From: Flavobacterium restrictum | GTDB lineage: Bacteria; Bacteroidota; Bacteroidia; Flavobacteriales; Flavobacteriaceae | NCBI RefSeq assembly: GCF_007097245.1 | Contig: NZ_VJZT01000002.1 | Span: forward strand, 117,859-181,858 | Reading direction: 5' to 3' | DNA length: 64,000 bases | In this document: in pieces, positions 29,160 to 37,470 of the stretch | How positions within the stretch are numbered: the first letter of the stretch is position 1 | Layout: each line of letters begins with the position of its first letter | Position numbers and translations under genes: made by a program | Notes under the pieces: model-generated | What the model saw: the letters and a program-made list of their open reading frames with translations, nothing else | Told to the model about the DNA's origin: nothing | Database searches by the model: none

Positions 29160-29189
29160 AAATAGCCCCAAGTTTCCTTGAGGCTATTT
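29160..29189 (-). terminator. Terminator after aspC
   Basis: AAATAGCCCCAAG and CTTGAGGCTATTT form a 13-bp stem with one mismatch and a 4-nt loop. On the minus strand TTTATTT follows. It is 18 bp past the aspC stop. Confidence 0.75.
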
Positions 29190-29207
29190 CTTTATATTGA
29201 AAATGGT

Positions 29208-30398
29208 TTATGCCACGGCTTCTTTGATTCTGCGCAAAGCTTCTTTTAGTAATTCTTCGCTGGTAGCGTAAGAAAAACGAATGCAATCTGGATTTCCAAA
29301 GGCATCTCCAGTTACAGTTGCTACATTGGCCTGTGCCAAAAGATACATAGAAAAATCGTTAGCATCTTTAATAAAAGTACCATTTAAGGTTTTTCCAAAG
29401 AAAGAAGAAACATCAGGAAACACATAGAATGCCCCTTCTGGAACGTTAATTTTAATTCCTGGGATTTCTTTTAACAAACCAACAACTAAATCTCTGCGGC
29501 TATGAAACGCTTGAACCATGTGATTCAAAACACTTGGATCCGCATCAACAGCAGTAATCGTGGCTCGTTGTGCCACGGAATTGGCTCCAGAAGTTACTTG
29601 ACCTTGAATTTTTGTACAAGCTTTGGCAATGAATTCTGGCGCACCAATATACCCAATACGGTATCCTGTCATGGCAAAAGCTTTGGCAACTCCGTTTACA
29701 GTAATTGTTCTTTCAAGCATTCCTGGAATAGATCCAATGCTACAAAAAGTTCCCGAAAAATTAATATGCTCATAAATTTCGTCAGCAACTACATATACGT
29801 TTGGATATTTTTCTAATACTTTGGCCAAAGCGGTTAATTCCTCACGGTTATATACAGATCCACTTGGATTACAAGGAGAACTAAACCACATCATTTTCGT
29901 TTTTGGCGTAATGGCAGCTTCTAACTGTTCTGGTGTAATTTTAAAATCAGTTGCCACAGATGTAGACACTTCTACAGGAACACCACCAGATAACTTAACG
30001 ATTTCAAAATACGAAACCCAGTATGGTGCTGGCAAAATCACTTCGTCACCATCATTAAGCATTACTTGTGCAATGTTGTACAAGGATTGTTTTGCTCCCG
30101 TTGACACCACGATTTGAGAAGGTTTGTAATCTAAACCGTTGTCTCTTTTGAATTTTCTACAGATAGCTTCTTTCAAATCAGCGTAACCTTCAACTGGTGA
30201 ATAGGTGCTGTAATTATCGTCAATAGCTTTTTTGGCCGCTTCTTTAATGAAGTCTGGTGTATTAAAATCAGGTTCGCCTAAACTTAAACTGATAATGTCT
30301 TTTCCTTGCGCTTTTAATTCTCTTGCCAAAGCGGCCATGGCCAATGTTTGTGATGTCGCCAGATTATTAATTCTGTCTGAAAGTGGATTATTATTCAT
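29208..30398 (-). CDS. aspC: Pyridoxal phosphate-dependent aminotransferase, aspartate type
   Basis: The 396-residue fold-type I enzyme transfers the amino group of aspartate (or a related amino acid) to 2-oxoglutarate. Lys239 in VNGVAKAFAMTGYRIGY is the PLP-binding residue. Asn177 in SSPCNPSGSVY and the Asp/Tyr pair in VADEIYEH (about 206-209) bind the cofactor. It belongs to the Ibeta group by its GEPDFNTPDFI start. Other substrates (for example aromatic amino acids) are possible. It is followed by a terminator and preceded by a desaturase gene on the same strand. Confidence 0.9.
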   Translation of the reverse strand: MNNNPLSDRINNLATSQTLAMAALARELKAQGKDIISLSLGEPDFNTPDFIKEAAKKAIDDNYSTYSPVEGYADLKEAICRKFKRDNGLDYKPSQIVVSTGAKQSLYNIAQVMLNDGDEVILPAPYWVSYFEIVKLSGGVPVEVSTSVATDFKITPEQLEAAITPKTKMMWFSSPCNPSGSVYNREELTALAKVLEKYPNVYVVADEIYEHINFSGTFCSIGSIPGMLERTITVNGVAKAFAMTGYRIGYIGAPEFIAKACTKIQGQVTSGANSVAQRATITAVDADPSVLNHMVQAFHSRRDLVVGLLKEIPGIKINVPEGAFYVFPDVSSFFGKTLNGTFIKDANDFSMYLLAQANVATVTGDAFGNPDCIRFSYATSEELLKEALRRIKEAVA

Positions 30399-30415
30399 TA
30401 AAAAGGTGTTGATTG

Positions 30416-30444
30416 CCTTTAATTCTGAATCAGAAGATTAAAGG
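30416..30444 (-). promoter_or_regulatory. Inverted repeat in the aspC leader
   Basis: CCTTTAAT(T)CTGA and its inverse (AGAAGATTAAAGG) lie 18-46 bp upstream of the aspC ATG. This could be an operator or a leader hairpin; no T-tract follows, so it is not a terminator. Confidence 0.4.
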
Positions 30445-30477
30445 AGGTTAATTAATATTTTAAAAAAAATTATGATT

Positions 30478-31575
30478 TTATATGCTTAATTCAGGTTTCA
30501 TTCCTAACTCTTTCAAATGCTTGAAATGAGCGATTACTGCACTGCGCATGGTTTTATATTCGTAATACGGCAGGTTGCATTCGGCTGCGGTTTCTTTGAC
30601 AATTTTGGCAATTTTACCATAATGAACGTGACTGATATTCGGGAAAATGTGGTGCTCAATTTGATGATTCAATCCGCCAGTGTACCAGTTTACAATTTTG
30701 TTTTTTGGAGCAAAATTAGTGGTGGTAAACAATTGATGAATTGCCCAAGTATTGTCCATTTCACCCAACTCATTTGGAGACGGATTCGTTGTTTCCTCTA
30801 CCACATGCGCCAATTGAAAAACAACACTAAGTATCAATCCAGCGGTGTAATGCATAACAAAAAAACCAATAAGCACTTTCCACCAAGTTATGCCAATTAC
30901 AATGGGCAAAACAATCCAAATAGACACATAAATAAATTTAGTAATTATCAAAGTTGTCCAAAGTATTTTGGGACTTTTGGCTTTACCATAGGATAATTTT
31001 CGTTTCAAATAGCTTTTCATTTGTTTAAAATCAGTAGTAATTGCCCAATTGAAAGTCAATAATCCGTATAAAAAAACAGAGTAATATTGTTGAAAACGGT
31101 GAAAATTGTACCATTTTGCTTCTTTTGTAAAACGAATCACGCGCCCAGCATCTAAATCCTCGTCATGACCAGGAATATTAGTATACGTATGGTGCAAAAC
31201 ATTGTGCTGTACTTGCCAGTTGTACACATTTCCAGCAAGAACATAAATAGTGCCTCCCATTACTTTATTGATCCAGTTCTTGGTCGAATACGATCCGTGA
31301 TTACCGTCGTGCATGACATTCATCCCCACACCTGCCATACCTATTCCCATAACAATTGTCAATAAAAGATGCTCCCAAAAAGGCATATCTAATGTCAAAA
31401 TCAAAAAATAAGGCGCTAAAAAAACCGCAAATAAAATGATCGTTTTCATATAAAGCCTCCAATTTCCAGTTTTTTGGATATTGTTTTCCTTGAAATAATT
31501 GTTAACTCGAGAGTTAAGCGTCCTAAAAAACTTTAGATTATCTTGCTTGGCAAAAGTTATTGTGGTGTTATTCAT
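30478..31575 (-). CDS. Membrane fatty acid desaturase (acyl-CoA/acyl-lipid type)
   Basis: The 365-residue di-iron enzyme introduces a double bond into acyl chains. The three histidine boxes are HDGNHGS (about residue 89), HNVLHH (about 124) and HQIEHHIFP (about 310). The QIEHH form, in which Q replaces the first H, is typical of front-end desaturases. About four membrane segments are seen (IILFAVFLAPYFLILTL; HLLLTIVMGIGMAGVGM; and two at about 210-260). No fused cytochrome b5 domain is present. It may adapt membrane fluidity to cold. It has its own promoter, divergent from rsmG. Confidence 0.92.
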   Translation of the reverse strand: MNNTTITFAKQDNLKFFRTLNSRVNNYFKENNIQKTGNWRLYMKTIILFAVFLAPYFLILTLDMPFWEHLLLTIVMGIGMAGVGMNVMHDGNHGSYSTKNWINKVMGGTIYVLAGNVYNWQVQHNVLHHTYTNIPGHDEDLDAGRVIRFTKEAKWYNFHRFQQYYSVFLYGLLTFNWAITTDFKQMKSYLKRKLSYGKAKSPKILWTTLIITKFIYVSIWIVLPIVIGITWWKVLIGFFVMHYTAGLILSVVFQLAHVVEETTNPSPNELGEMDNTWAIHQLFTTTNFAPKNKIVNWYTGGLNHQIEHHIFPNISHVHYGKIAKIVKETAAECNLPYYEYKTMRSAVIAHFKHLKELGMKPELSI

Positions 31576-31595
31576 GTTTAAATTGTACTAGATTA

Positions 31596-31628
31596 CAAAG
31601 GTAATTATTATAAATTTTCGATTCACAA
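31596..31628 (-). promoter_or_regulatory. Promoter of the desaturase gene
   Basis: On the minus strand TTG (31626-31628) is followed after 22 bp by TACCTTTG (31596-31603), 21 bp before the ATG. Confidence 0.7.
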
Positions 31629-31659
31629 AATTGCTACAAATATTTCGACTCTAAAGTAT

Positions 31660-31667
31660 TACTTTTG
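31660..31667 (+). promoter_or_regulatory. -7 promoter element of rsmG
   Basis: TACTTTTG lies 15 bp upstream of the ATG at 31683. A TTG six codons upstream of that ATG is part of this element, which rules it out as the translation start. Confidence 0.65.
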
Positions 31668-31682
31668 TTAAAAATTATAAAG

Positions 31683-32312
31683 ATGGACGAGATTCTAAAG
31701 TATTTTCCTAATTTGACTGCTATTCAAAAAGAACAATTCGAAAAATTGGATTTTTTATACCACGATTGGAACGAAAAAATAAATGTTATTTCTAGAAAAG
31801 ACATTGATGCTTTGTATACCAAACACATTTTGCATTCGTTAGGAATTGCCAAAATTATAAAATTCGAACCCGGAACTTATGTTTTGGATGTAGGCACAGG
31901 TGGCGGATTTCCTGGGATTCCGTTGGCTATCTTGTTTCCCGAAACACGTTTTTTCTTGATTGATATTATTCTAAAAAAAATAAAAGTAGTACAAGCTGTT
32001 GCCGAAGCATTGGAACTCAAAAACGTAAAAGCCGAACAATTGCGTGCCGAAAACGTAAAAGGAGATTTTGATTTTATCGTGAGTCGTGCGGTAACGAATA
32101 TGCCAGATTTTGTTTCTTGGGTAAAAACCAAAATCAAAAAACAAAACAAACACGAACTCAAAAACGGAATTCTGTACCTAAAAGGAGGTGATCTAACTGA
32201 AGAATTAAAGGATTTCCCCAAAGCTACAGAATATAATTTAGCAGCTTTTTTTGAAGATGAGTTTTTTGAAACTAAAAAAGTGGTGCATTTGCCGTTGAAG
32301 TTTGTGGTTTAA
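31683..32312 (+). CDS. rsmG: 16S rRNA (guanine527-N7)-methyltransferase
   Basis: The 209-residue Rossmann-fold methyltransferase modifies G527 in the 530 loop of 16S rRNA. The SAM-binding motif is VLDVGTGGGFPGIPLAILFP (about residues 66-85) and the motif DFDFIVSRAVTNMPDF (about 130) belongs to the GidB family. The start is the ATG at 31683 (MDEILKYFP); see the promoter entry for the reason. It is divergent from the desaturase. Confidence 0.95.
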   Translation: MDEILKYFPNLTAIQKEQFEKLDFLYHDWNEKINVISRKDIDALYTKHILHSLGIAKIIKFEPGTYVLDVGTGGGFPGIPLAILFPETRFFLIDIILKKIKVVQAVAEALELKNVKAEQLRAENVKGDFDFIVSRAVTNMPDFVSWVKTKIKKQNKHELKNGILYLKGGDLTEELKDFPKATEYNLAAFFEDEFFETKKVVHLPLKFVV

Positions 32313-32384
32313 ATTGCTAGTATTTAAAAGATTAATCTCGTAGAATTATAATTAATTTACATTTTTTATCAGCTATTTTAAATT

Positions 32385-32849
32385 ATGCATATACTAAAAA
32401 AGGCATTATCACATTGTATCGCTTTATTCGCTATCCTTTTAGTATTGACAGTGTTTGGATGCAATAAACAAAAGGAATTTAAAAGAAAATATTCATTTTA
32501 TCGAGCAATTAATACTAATGATACCGCTTATTTATCCATCTCGGTGACAAAACCCTTTTTTGTGGGTAATTATGAGATAAGGTATGAAAATTCAGGGAAA
32601 GATTCAGGAGAAATCAGAGGAAAAATTTCAGGTGATACTTTATTAGGGCTATTCAATTGTATTACATACGGCGGAAATAACAAAATAGTTCCAATTGCTT
32701 TGTTAAAAAAGGGAAATAAGCTTTTATTAGGCAAAGGATTGGAAATGAACTATATGAATATTCATTATTTTTCAAAAGAGGAGCCAATTGTATATACCAA
32801 TCCTGAGTTTGTTTTTGAAAAAATAAACAAATCAGAAAAGAAGAAATAA
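32385..32849 (+). CDS. Hypothetical lipoprotein
   Basis: The 154-residue protein has a lipoprotein signal: basic N-terminus, hydrophobic segment and lipobox LTVFGC with Cys26. The mature part is basic and ends in Lys-rich NKSEKKK. I recognise no family in it. It is 72 bp after rsmG with a strong terminator after it. Two C residues (26 and one at about 86, FNCITYG) are the only cysteines of the predicted precursor past the signal. Confidence 0.75.
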   Translation: MHILKKALSHCIALFAILLVLTVFGCNKQKEFKRKYSFYRAINTNDTAYLSISVTKPFFVGNYEIRYENSGKDSGEIRGKISGDTLLGLFNCITYGGNNKIVPIALLKKGNKLLLGKGLEMNYMNIHYFSKEEPIVYTNPEFVFEKINKSEKKK

Positions 32850-32864
32850 AAAAAATTTTCTTTC

Positions 32865-32909
32865 AAAAGGTCTTGTTTCTTATCACAACACAAGAAACAA
32901 GACCTTTTT
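32865..32909. terminator. Bidirectional terminator between the lipoprotein and ABC-F genes
   Basis: A 16-bp perfect stem AAAGGTCTTGTTTCTT / AAGAAACAAGACCTTT with a 10-nt loop is followed by T on the plus strand and by an A-rich/T-rich run on the minus strand. It separates two convergent genes. Confidence 0.92.
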
Positions 32910-32935
32910 AGGAAAAATAAAGTCTGTTAAAAAGA

Positions 32936-34843
32936 CTATAAATTGTCGATTTCTTCTTGCACAATTTCCCAATCCAAAAGCAATTGGTCTAGTTCTTTTT
33001 TCTTTTTGTTGTAAGCCATAAAAAATTTGGCATCTTCAATATGCTTATCATAATTAGAAGCCAGCATTTTGTCGTCATGCTGAATGTCTTTTTCTAATTG
33101 TTTGATTTGGCTTTCTATTTTGCTTAATTTATTCTGCAAAGCTTTCCCTTTTTTCTGATCTTCGTAGGACGCTTTGTTGCTTTCTTTTGGAGCAGTAGCT
33201 TTTTGGGCATCTTTTTTCTCGACTTCTCGCATGTTTTCTAGGTTGCGTTGTTCCAAGAAGTAGTTGATATCTCCTAAATATTCTTTGATTTTTTGGTCTT
33301 TGAATTCGTAAACCAAATTCGACATTCCTTGCAAGAAATCCCTGTCGTGCGACACTAAAAGTAACGTACCACCAAATTTTTGAAGGGCAGCTTTCAAGAC
33401 ATTTTTAGATTTTATATCCAAGTGATTCGTGGGCTCATCCATCAACAAAACATTAATGGGCTGCAACAACAATTTGCATAGCGCTAAACGGTTTCGTTCG
33501 CCACCTGAAAGGACTTTAACCTTTTTCTCTACATCATCGCCACGGAACAGGAAAGAGCCTAACATATCGCGTACTTTCATGCGGTTAGTATCAGCGGCAG
33601 CATCCTCCATGGTTTGCAACAAAGTAATTTCGCCATCAAGATATTCAGCTTGATTTTGTGCAAAATACCCCAATTGTACATTATGTCCAAGTTTTATAGT
33701 GCCTTGGTATTCAAATTCGTCAACTATTGCCTTGATAAAAGTAGATTTTCCTTGTCCGTTTTGTCCAACAAAAGCAATTTTACTTCCTCGTTCTACTAGC
33801 AAATTAATATCCTTTAGAATCGTTTTGTCGCCATAACTTTTGGTCACGTTTTCGGCTTCGACCACAACTCTACCTGGCTCTTTTGAAACAGGAAAAGAAA
33901 TATTCATCACCGAATTATCATCTTCATCCACTTCAATTCGCTCTACTTTATCTAATTTTTTTATAAGCGACTGAGCCATAGAAGCTTTGGAAGCTTTGGC
34001 ACGAAATTTTTCAATTAGCTTCTCGGTTTCTTCAATTTTTTTGGCTTGATTTTTTTGAGTTGCTAATTGTTTTTCACGAATTTCATGTCGCAATTCTAAA
34101 TACTGCGAGTACGGTTTGTTGAAATCATAAGCTTTACCAAGCGAAATTTCGATAGTTCTATTGGTTACATTATCCAAAAACATTTTATCATGCGAAACAA
34201 TTACAACGACTCCCGGATAATTTCGAAGGAAACTCTCTAACCAAATAATACTTTCAATATCCAAGTGATTCGTAGGTTCATCCAGCAATAAAACGTCATT
34301 GGCTTGCAGTAATAATTTAGCCAATTCAATTCGCATACGCCAACCGCCCGAAAAAGTTTCGGTTTGATTGTCAAAAACTTCCCTTTTGAAACCCAGACCC
34401 AAAAGAATTTTTTCGGTATCGCCTACATAATTATAACCGCCTAAAAGTTCAAAACGATGGGTGTACTCGGATAAATCTTCGATAATTTGACTGTATTCAT
34501 CACTTTCATAATCGGTGCGAGTGACTAATAAATGATTCACTTCTTCCAGTTTCTTCTCTACAATTTTAATCTCCGTAAAAGCTTCGTACGCCTCCTCGAG
34601 CACGGTTCTTCCTTGTTCAAAATCAATATCCTGACGCAAAAAACCCATCCGAAGATCTTTCTCTTGTGAAATAACCCCTGAATCAGGAGCGAAATCTTTT
34701 GCCAACATTTTAAGCATGGTCGATTTCCCTGCACCATTTTTACCTACGAGACCCACTCGATCTCCAGCACCCAAACGGAAGGTTACTTCTTCAAACAAAT
34801 AAGAACCACCAAACGAAACCGATAAATTGTGTATATTAAGCAT
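32936..34843 (-). CDS. ABC-F family ATP-binding protein (ribosome-associated)
   Basis: The 635-residue protein has two ATPase domains and no membrane segments. Walker A motifs are GKNGAGKST (about residue 35) and GQNGQGKST (about 360). Signature motifs are FSGGWRMR and LSGGERNR, with Walker B segments LLLDEPTNHLD and LLMDEPTNHLD. A linker rich in charged residues (about 240-300) and a C-terminal coiled coil (about 555-635) are present, matching the Uup/YdiF type. Such proteins act on the ribosomal E site. The subtype is uncertain. Confidence 0.93.
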   Translation of the reverse strand: MLNIHNLSVSFGGSYLFEEVTFRLGAGDRVGLVGKNGAGKSTMLKMLAKDFAPDSGVISQEKDLRMGFLRQDIDFEQGRTVLEEAYEAFTEIKIVEKKLEEVNHLLVTRTDYESDEYSQIIEDLSEYTHRFELLGGYNYVGDTEKILLGLGFKREVFDNQTETFSGGWRMRIELAKLLLQANDVLLLDEPTNHLDIESIIWLESFLRNYPGVVVIVSHDKMFLDNVTNRTIEISLGKAYDFNKPYSQYLELRHEIREKQLATQKNQAKKIEETEKLIEKFRAKASKASMAQSLIKKLDKVERIEVDEDDNSVMNISFPVSKEPGRVVVEAENVTKSYGDKTILKDINLLVERGSKIAFVGQNGQGKSTFIKAIVDEFEYQGTIKLGHNVQLGYFAQNQAEYLDGEITLLQTMEDAAADTNRMKVRDMLGSFLFRGDDVEKKVKVLSGGERNRLALCKLLLQPINVLLMDEPTNHLDIKSKNVLKAALQKFGGTLLLVSHDRDFLQGMSNLVYEFKDQKIKEYLGDINYFLEQRNLENMREVEKKDAQKATAPKESNKASYEDQKKGKALQNKLSKIESQIKQLEKDIQHDDKMLASNYDKHIEDAKFFMAYNKKKKELDQLLLDWEIVQEEIDNL

Positions 34844-34884
34844 ATTTTGTGACTAATGTTACATAAGGAACTTTTCAAAAAATG

Positions 34885-34892
34885 TACCTTTG
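34885..34892 (+). promoter_or_regulatory. -7 promoter element of the DUF983 gene
   Basis: TACCTTTG lies 16 bp upstream of the ATG at 34909. I see no good -33 TTTG. Confidence 0.6.
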
Positions 34893-34908
34893 TTAAAAAT
34901 TTTTGCAA

Positions 34909-35286
34909 ATGTTAAAAAAAGGATCCAAACTAAATAGTATTTTAACAGGAACTTGTCCTAAATGTCAGAATGAGAGCATGTATTTGGATAAAAATCCACT
35001 TCATTTAGGCTCTGTACTAAAAATGAATGAAAATTGTAGCCATTGTGGCTTGCGATATCAAATCGAGCCTTCCTTTTTTTACGGCTCCATGTATGTAAGT
35101 TATGGATTAAATGTTGCCATAGGTATTGCTGCATTTATTATATCCTACGTCATCTTTAAGGCTGGAATAAAAACCGCTTTTATTGCCATAATAGCGAGTT
35201 TGGTAATTTTATTCCCGTGGGTTTTGCGTTGGTCAAGAAATATTTACATCAACATGTTCGTTTCGTACGACCCAAAAACAAAATAA
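34909..35286 (+). CDS. DUF983 family membrane protein
   Basis: The 125-residue protein starts at the ATG at 34909 (MLKKGSKLNSIL). It has a zinc-ribbon-like head with CPKCQ (about residue 17) and CSHCG (about 44) and two membrane segments (VAIGIAAFIISYVIF; AFIAIIASLVILFPWVLRW). This matches DUF983, of unknown function, sometimes linked to cytochrome oxidase assembly. It is divergent from the ABC-F gene and convergent with the FAD oxidoreductase (4 bp apart). Confidence 0.85.
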   Translation: MLKKGSKLNSILTGTCPKCQNESMYLDKNPLHLGSVLKMNENCSHCGLRYQIEPSFFYGSMYVSYGLNVAIGIAAFIISYVIFKAGIKTAFIAIIASLVILFPWVLRWSRNIYINMFVSYDPKTK

Positions 35287-35290
35287 TACC

Positions 35291-36346
35291 TTATTTGTTT
35301 TTATTCAAAAAACGCTCAATATTGATTTCTTTATCCAGAGGAATATCGTTTTCAATACATTCGAATAAGGCTTTTGCCATTGCTGGCCCGAGCATGACGC
35401 CACGCGTTCCCAATCCGTTTAGAATATGAACTCGATCATGGTTAGGATGTGTCCCAACTAGCGGACGCCTGTCTTTTACGGTAGGACGAACTCCAGCAAA
35501 ATGAGAAATAATTTCAAAATCACAGGTAATTATTTCTTTAATACGGTCTACCAATTCCAATTTTCCCTCCTCTGTGGGGAGATTAGTTTTGTCTTTCCAA
35601 TTGTAAGTTGCGCCTACTTTGAATAAATCATTACCCAATGGCAATATAAAAACACTCGTGTTTACAATTACTTCCAAATTTAATTCAGGAGCTTTGATAA
35701 TAAAAAGCTCCCCTTTGGTTCCATCCAAAGGCAAATGACTAAAAAAAGGATTAGCATGCAACCCAAATCCCTCTGCAAAAATAATATGTTTGGCTTTAAA
35801 ATTTTGATATGTAACGCCGTTAGCTGCTATTTTTAATTCGTTGTAATCGAAAGTAGCTGCTAGAAACAACTCATTGTCAGTAAGGTATTTTTTGTATTTT
35901 TCTAACAAAGTTGCTGTGTCTACATATCCTGTTTGCAGAACTTCACCATAACCATAAGGCGAAGCGATTCCGTCAAAAGTTTTAGTAATTAATTTAGTTG
36001 ACAAAAAAGGAGCTAAACCCACTTTATCCGATGCTAAAAACCAATTGTTTTGTTCCTCAATTGAAAAAAATTTCCTCAATATTGATATTTGAAAATCCAC
36101 TTTATGATTTATTTTTTTTTCTAAAACACTATAAAAAGTATTCATAATAGCCAATTGCTCCTGCGCTTTCCAGACTTCGCTAAACCGTTTCAAAATTACA
36201 GGATTGTACAAACCACCGGCAATCTTGGAGGAATTTTGCGAATTATTATCCAACACCAAAATAGATTTATGGTGCTGCAAAGCAATTTCTGCAAACGAAA
36301 TTCCAGCTAAACCAGAACCCACTATTAAATAATCTAACATCCGCAT
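35291..36346 (-). CDS. FAD-dependent oxidoreductase (DAO family)
   Basis: The 351-residue flavoprotein begins with the dinucleotide-binding motif DYLIVGSGLAGISFAEIALQ (about residues 4-23) and has the DAO-type C-terminal segment HFAGVRPTVKDRRPLVGTHP (about 290-310) followed by NGLGTRGVMLGPAMA. It resembles the FAD domain of MnmC and glycine/D-amino-acid oxidases, but the substrate is unknown and the MnmC methyltransferase domain is absent. It is next to gldN on the same strand but separated from it by the gld terminator. Confidence 0.85.
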   Translation of the reverse strand: MRMLDYLIVGSGLAGISFAEIALQHHKSILVLDNNSQNSSKIAGGLYNPVILKRFSEVWKAQEQLAIMNTFYSVLEKKINHKVDFQISILRKFFSIEEQNNWFLASDKVGLAPFLSTKLITKTFDGIASPYGYGEVLQTGYVDTATLLEKYKKYLTDNELFLAATFDYNELKIAANGVTYQNFKAKHIIFAEGFGLHANPFFSHLPLDGTKGELFIIKAPELNLEVIVNTSVFILPLGNDLFKVGATYNWKDKTNLPTEEGKLELVDRIKEIITCDFEIISHFAGVRPTVKDRRPLVGTHPNHDRVHILNGLGTRGVMLGPAMAKALFECIENDIPLDKEINIERFLNKNK

Positions 36347-36382
36347 TAAAATTTAAAAGTACACAAAACCAATAACACAAAA

Positions 36383-36409
36383 AAACTCTTACCGATAAAG
36401 TAAGAGTTT
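36383..36409 (-). terminator. Terminator of the gldKLMN operon
   Basis: The 10-bp perfect stem AAACTCTTAC / GTAAGAGTTT with a 7-nt loop is followed on the minus strand by seven T, 22 bp after the gldN stop. Confidence 0.9.
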
Positions 36410-36431
36410 TATATAAATTAAAAAAAGTGAA

Positions 36432-37424
36432 TTAATAATTCCACATGTCTTGTTCGAAATTGCGAATTTTCTCTTTCACTCTATCCGATTCTAACAATTG
36501 ATTTAAAGAATTGTCTTTCATGTATTCATCAATAGCTCTATCACCATAGACATTTTCTTCTTTGTAAATAACGCTATTGAACTTTCTTGAATTTAAGATT
36601 TGATCAAACGAAACTGGCATTGCAGAATTCTTGTCATTAAAAGCTTTAGCTTCGTGCAAGACATCCCTAGCCGCTGGGAAGAAAACCCAAAACAACTCAA
36701 TATAATCCTTCTCTTCAGCATTCATGGTGTACACATCAGGTGTTACTGGGCAAATTCCCAATAAACGATATTTTAATTCACTTTGACGTTTGTCAAAATA
36801 CCAATATCCTTTTACTTTGTACTGGGTAACATCTTGAGCGGTAAGATCTTGTTTCAAGATATATTCAGCAGGAATTGTTTTAGAAGCTGGCACAGTTTCC
36901 TCAACATAAGAAACGACTTTCTTTTTGCCTTTACCAGTAACTACTTTATTTTTCACAACATGCGTTACATAAGCAGTAGGATCTTGATTAATTAGCTCTC
37001 TACCAGCATCGGTTGTATCAACTCGCGATAAGGAAGCTTGAATGTCTTTCAATGATTTTTTGGTATTGAAATAACTATCTGTATACACTTCTGTAATCTT
37101 ACCATTTTTCATGGCTTTAGTCATCACATCATACAAAGAGCGTCTATCAGAACCAATATTAGCTGTGTCAATAGGATAATATAAAGCAAAATTTATTTTC
37201 TCGCTCAAGTCGATAATCTCCCAAGTCGTTTTCCCCATCAAAATATCTCTGTCATGAACATACCCGTAAACTAAAGGTTTGTCGTTATCAGAAATAAGTT
37301 GTGCTGGTGTTTTTAGACCTATTTCAGAAGGCTTTTTTGCATTAAGCAAATTAGATTGTGCAAAGGATGCAAAAGTCCCTGATATAGAGATAATAGCTAT
37401 TAAAAAAAATCTTACTTTCATCAT
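36432..37424 (-). CDS. gldN: Gliding motility/T9SS protein GldN
   Basis: The 330-residue periplasmic protein starts at tandem ATG codons at 37424/37421 (MMKVRFFLIAIISIS); the 20 codons further upstream would overlap gldM and lack a signal peptide. The signal peptide ends FASFAQ. GldN forms the outer-membrane-associated ring of the T9SS with GldK. Family features include GYVHDRDILMGKTTWEIIDLSEK and YRLLGICPVTPDVY. It is the last gene of gldKLMN, 46 bp after gldM. Confidence 0.95.
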   Translation of the reverse strand: MMKVRFFLIAIISISGTFASFAQSNLLNAKKPSEIGLKTPAQLISDNDKPLVYGYVHDRDILMGKTTWEIIDLSEKINFALYYPIDTANIGSDRRSLYDVMTKAMKNGKITEVYTDSYFNTKKSLKDIQASLSRVDTTDAGRELINQDPTAYVTHVVKNKVVTGKGKKKVVSYVEETVPASKTIPAEYILKQDLTAQDVTQYKVKGYWYFDKRQSELKYRLLGICPVTPDVYTMNAEEKDYIELFWVFFPAARDVLHEAKAFNDKNSAMPVSFDQILNSRKFNSVIYKEENVYGDRAIDEYMKDNSLNQLLESDRVKEKIRNFEQDMWNY

Positions 37425-37470
37425 GATATTATTATAAAAAATTGAAGTTCGTTTATTAAAAAGAACTATT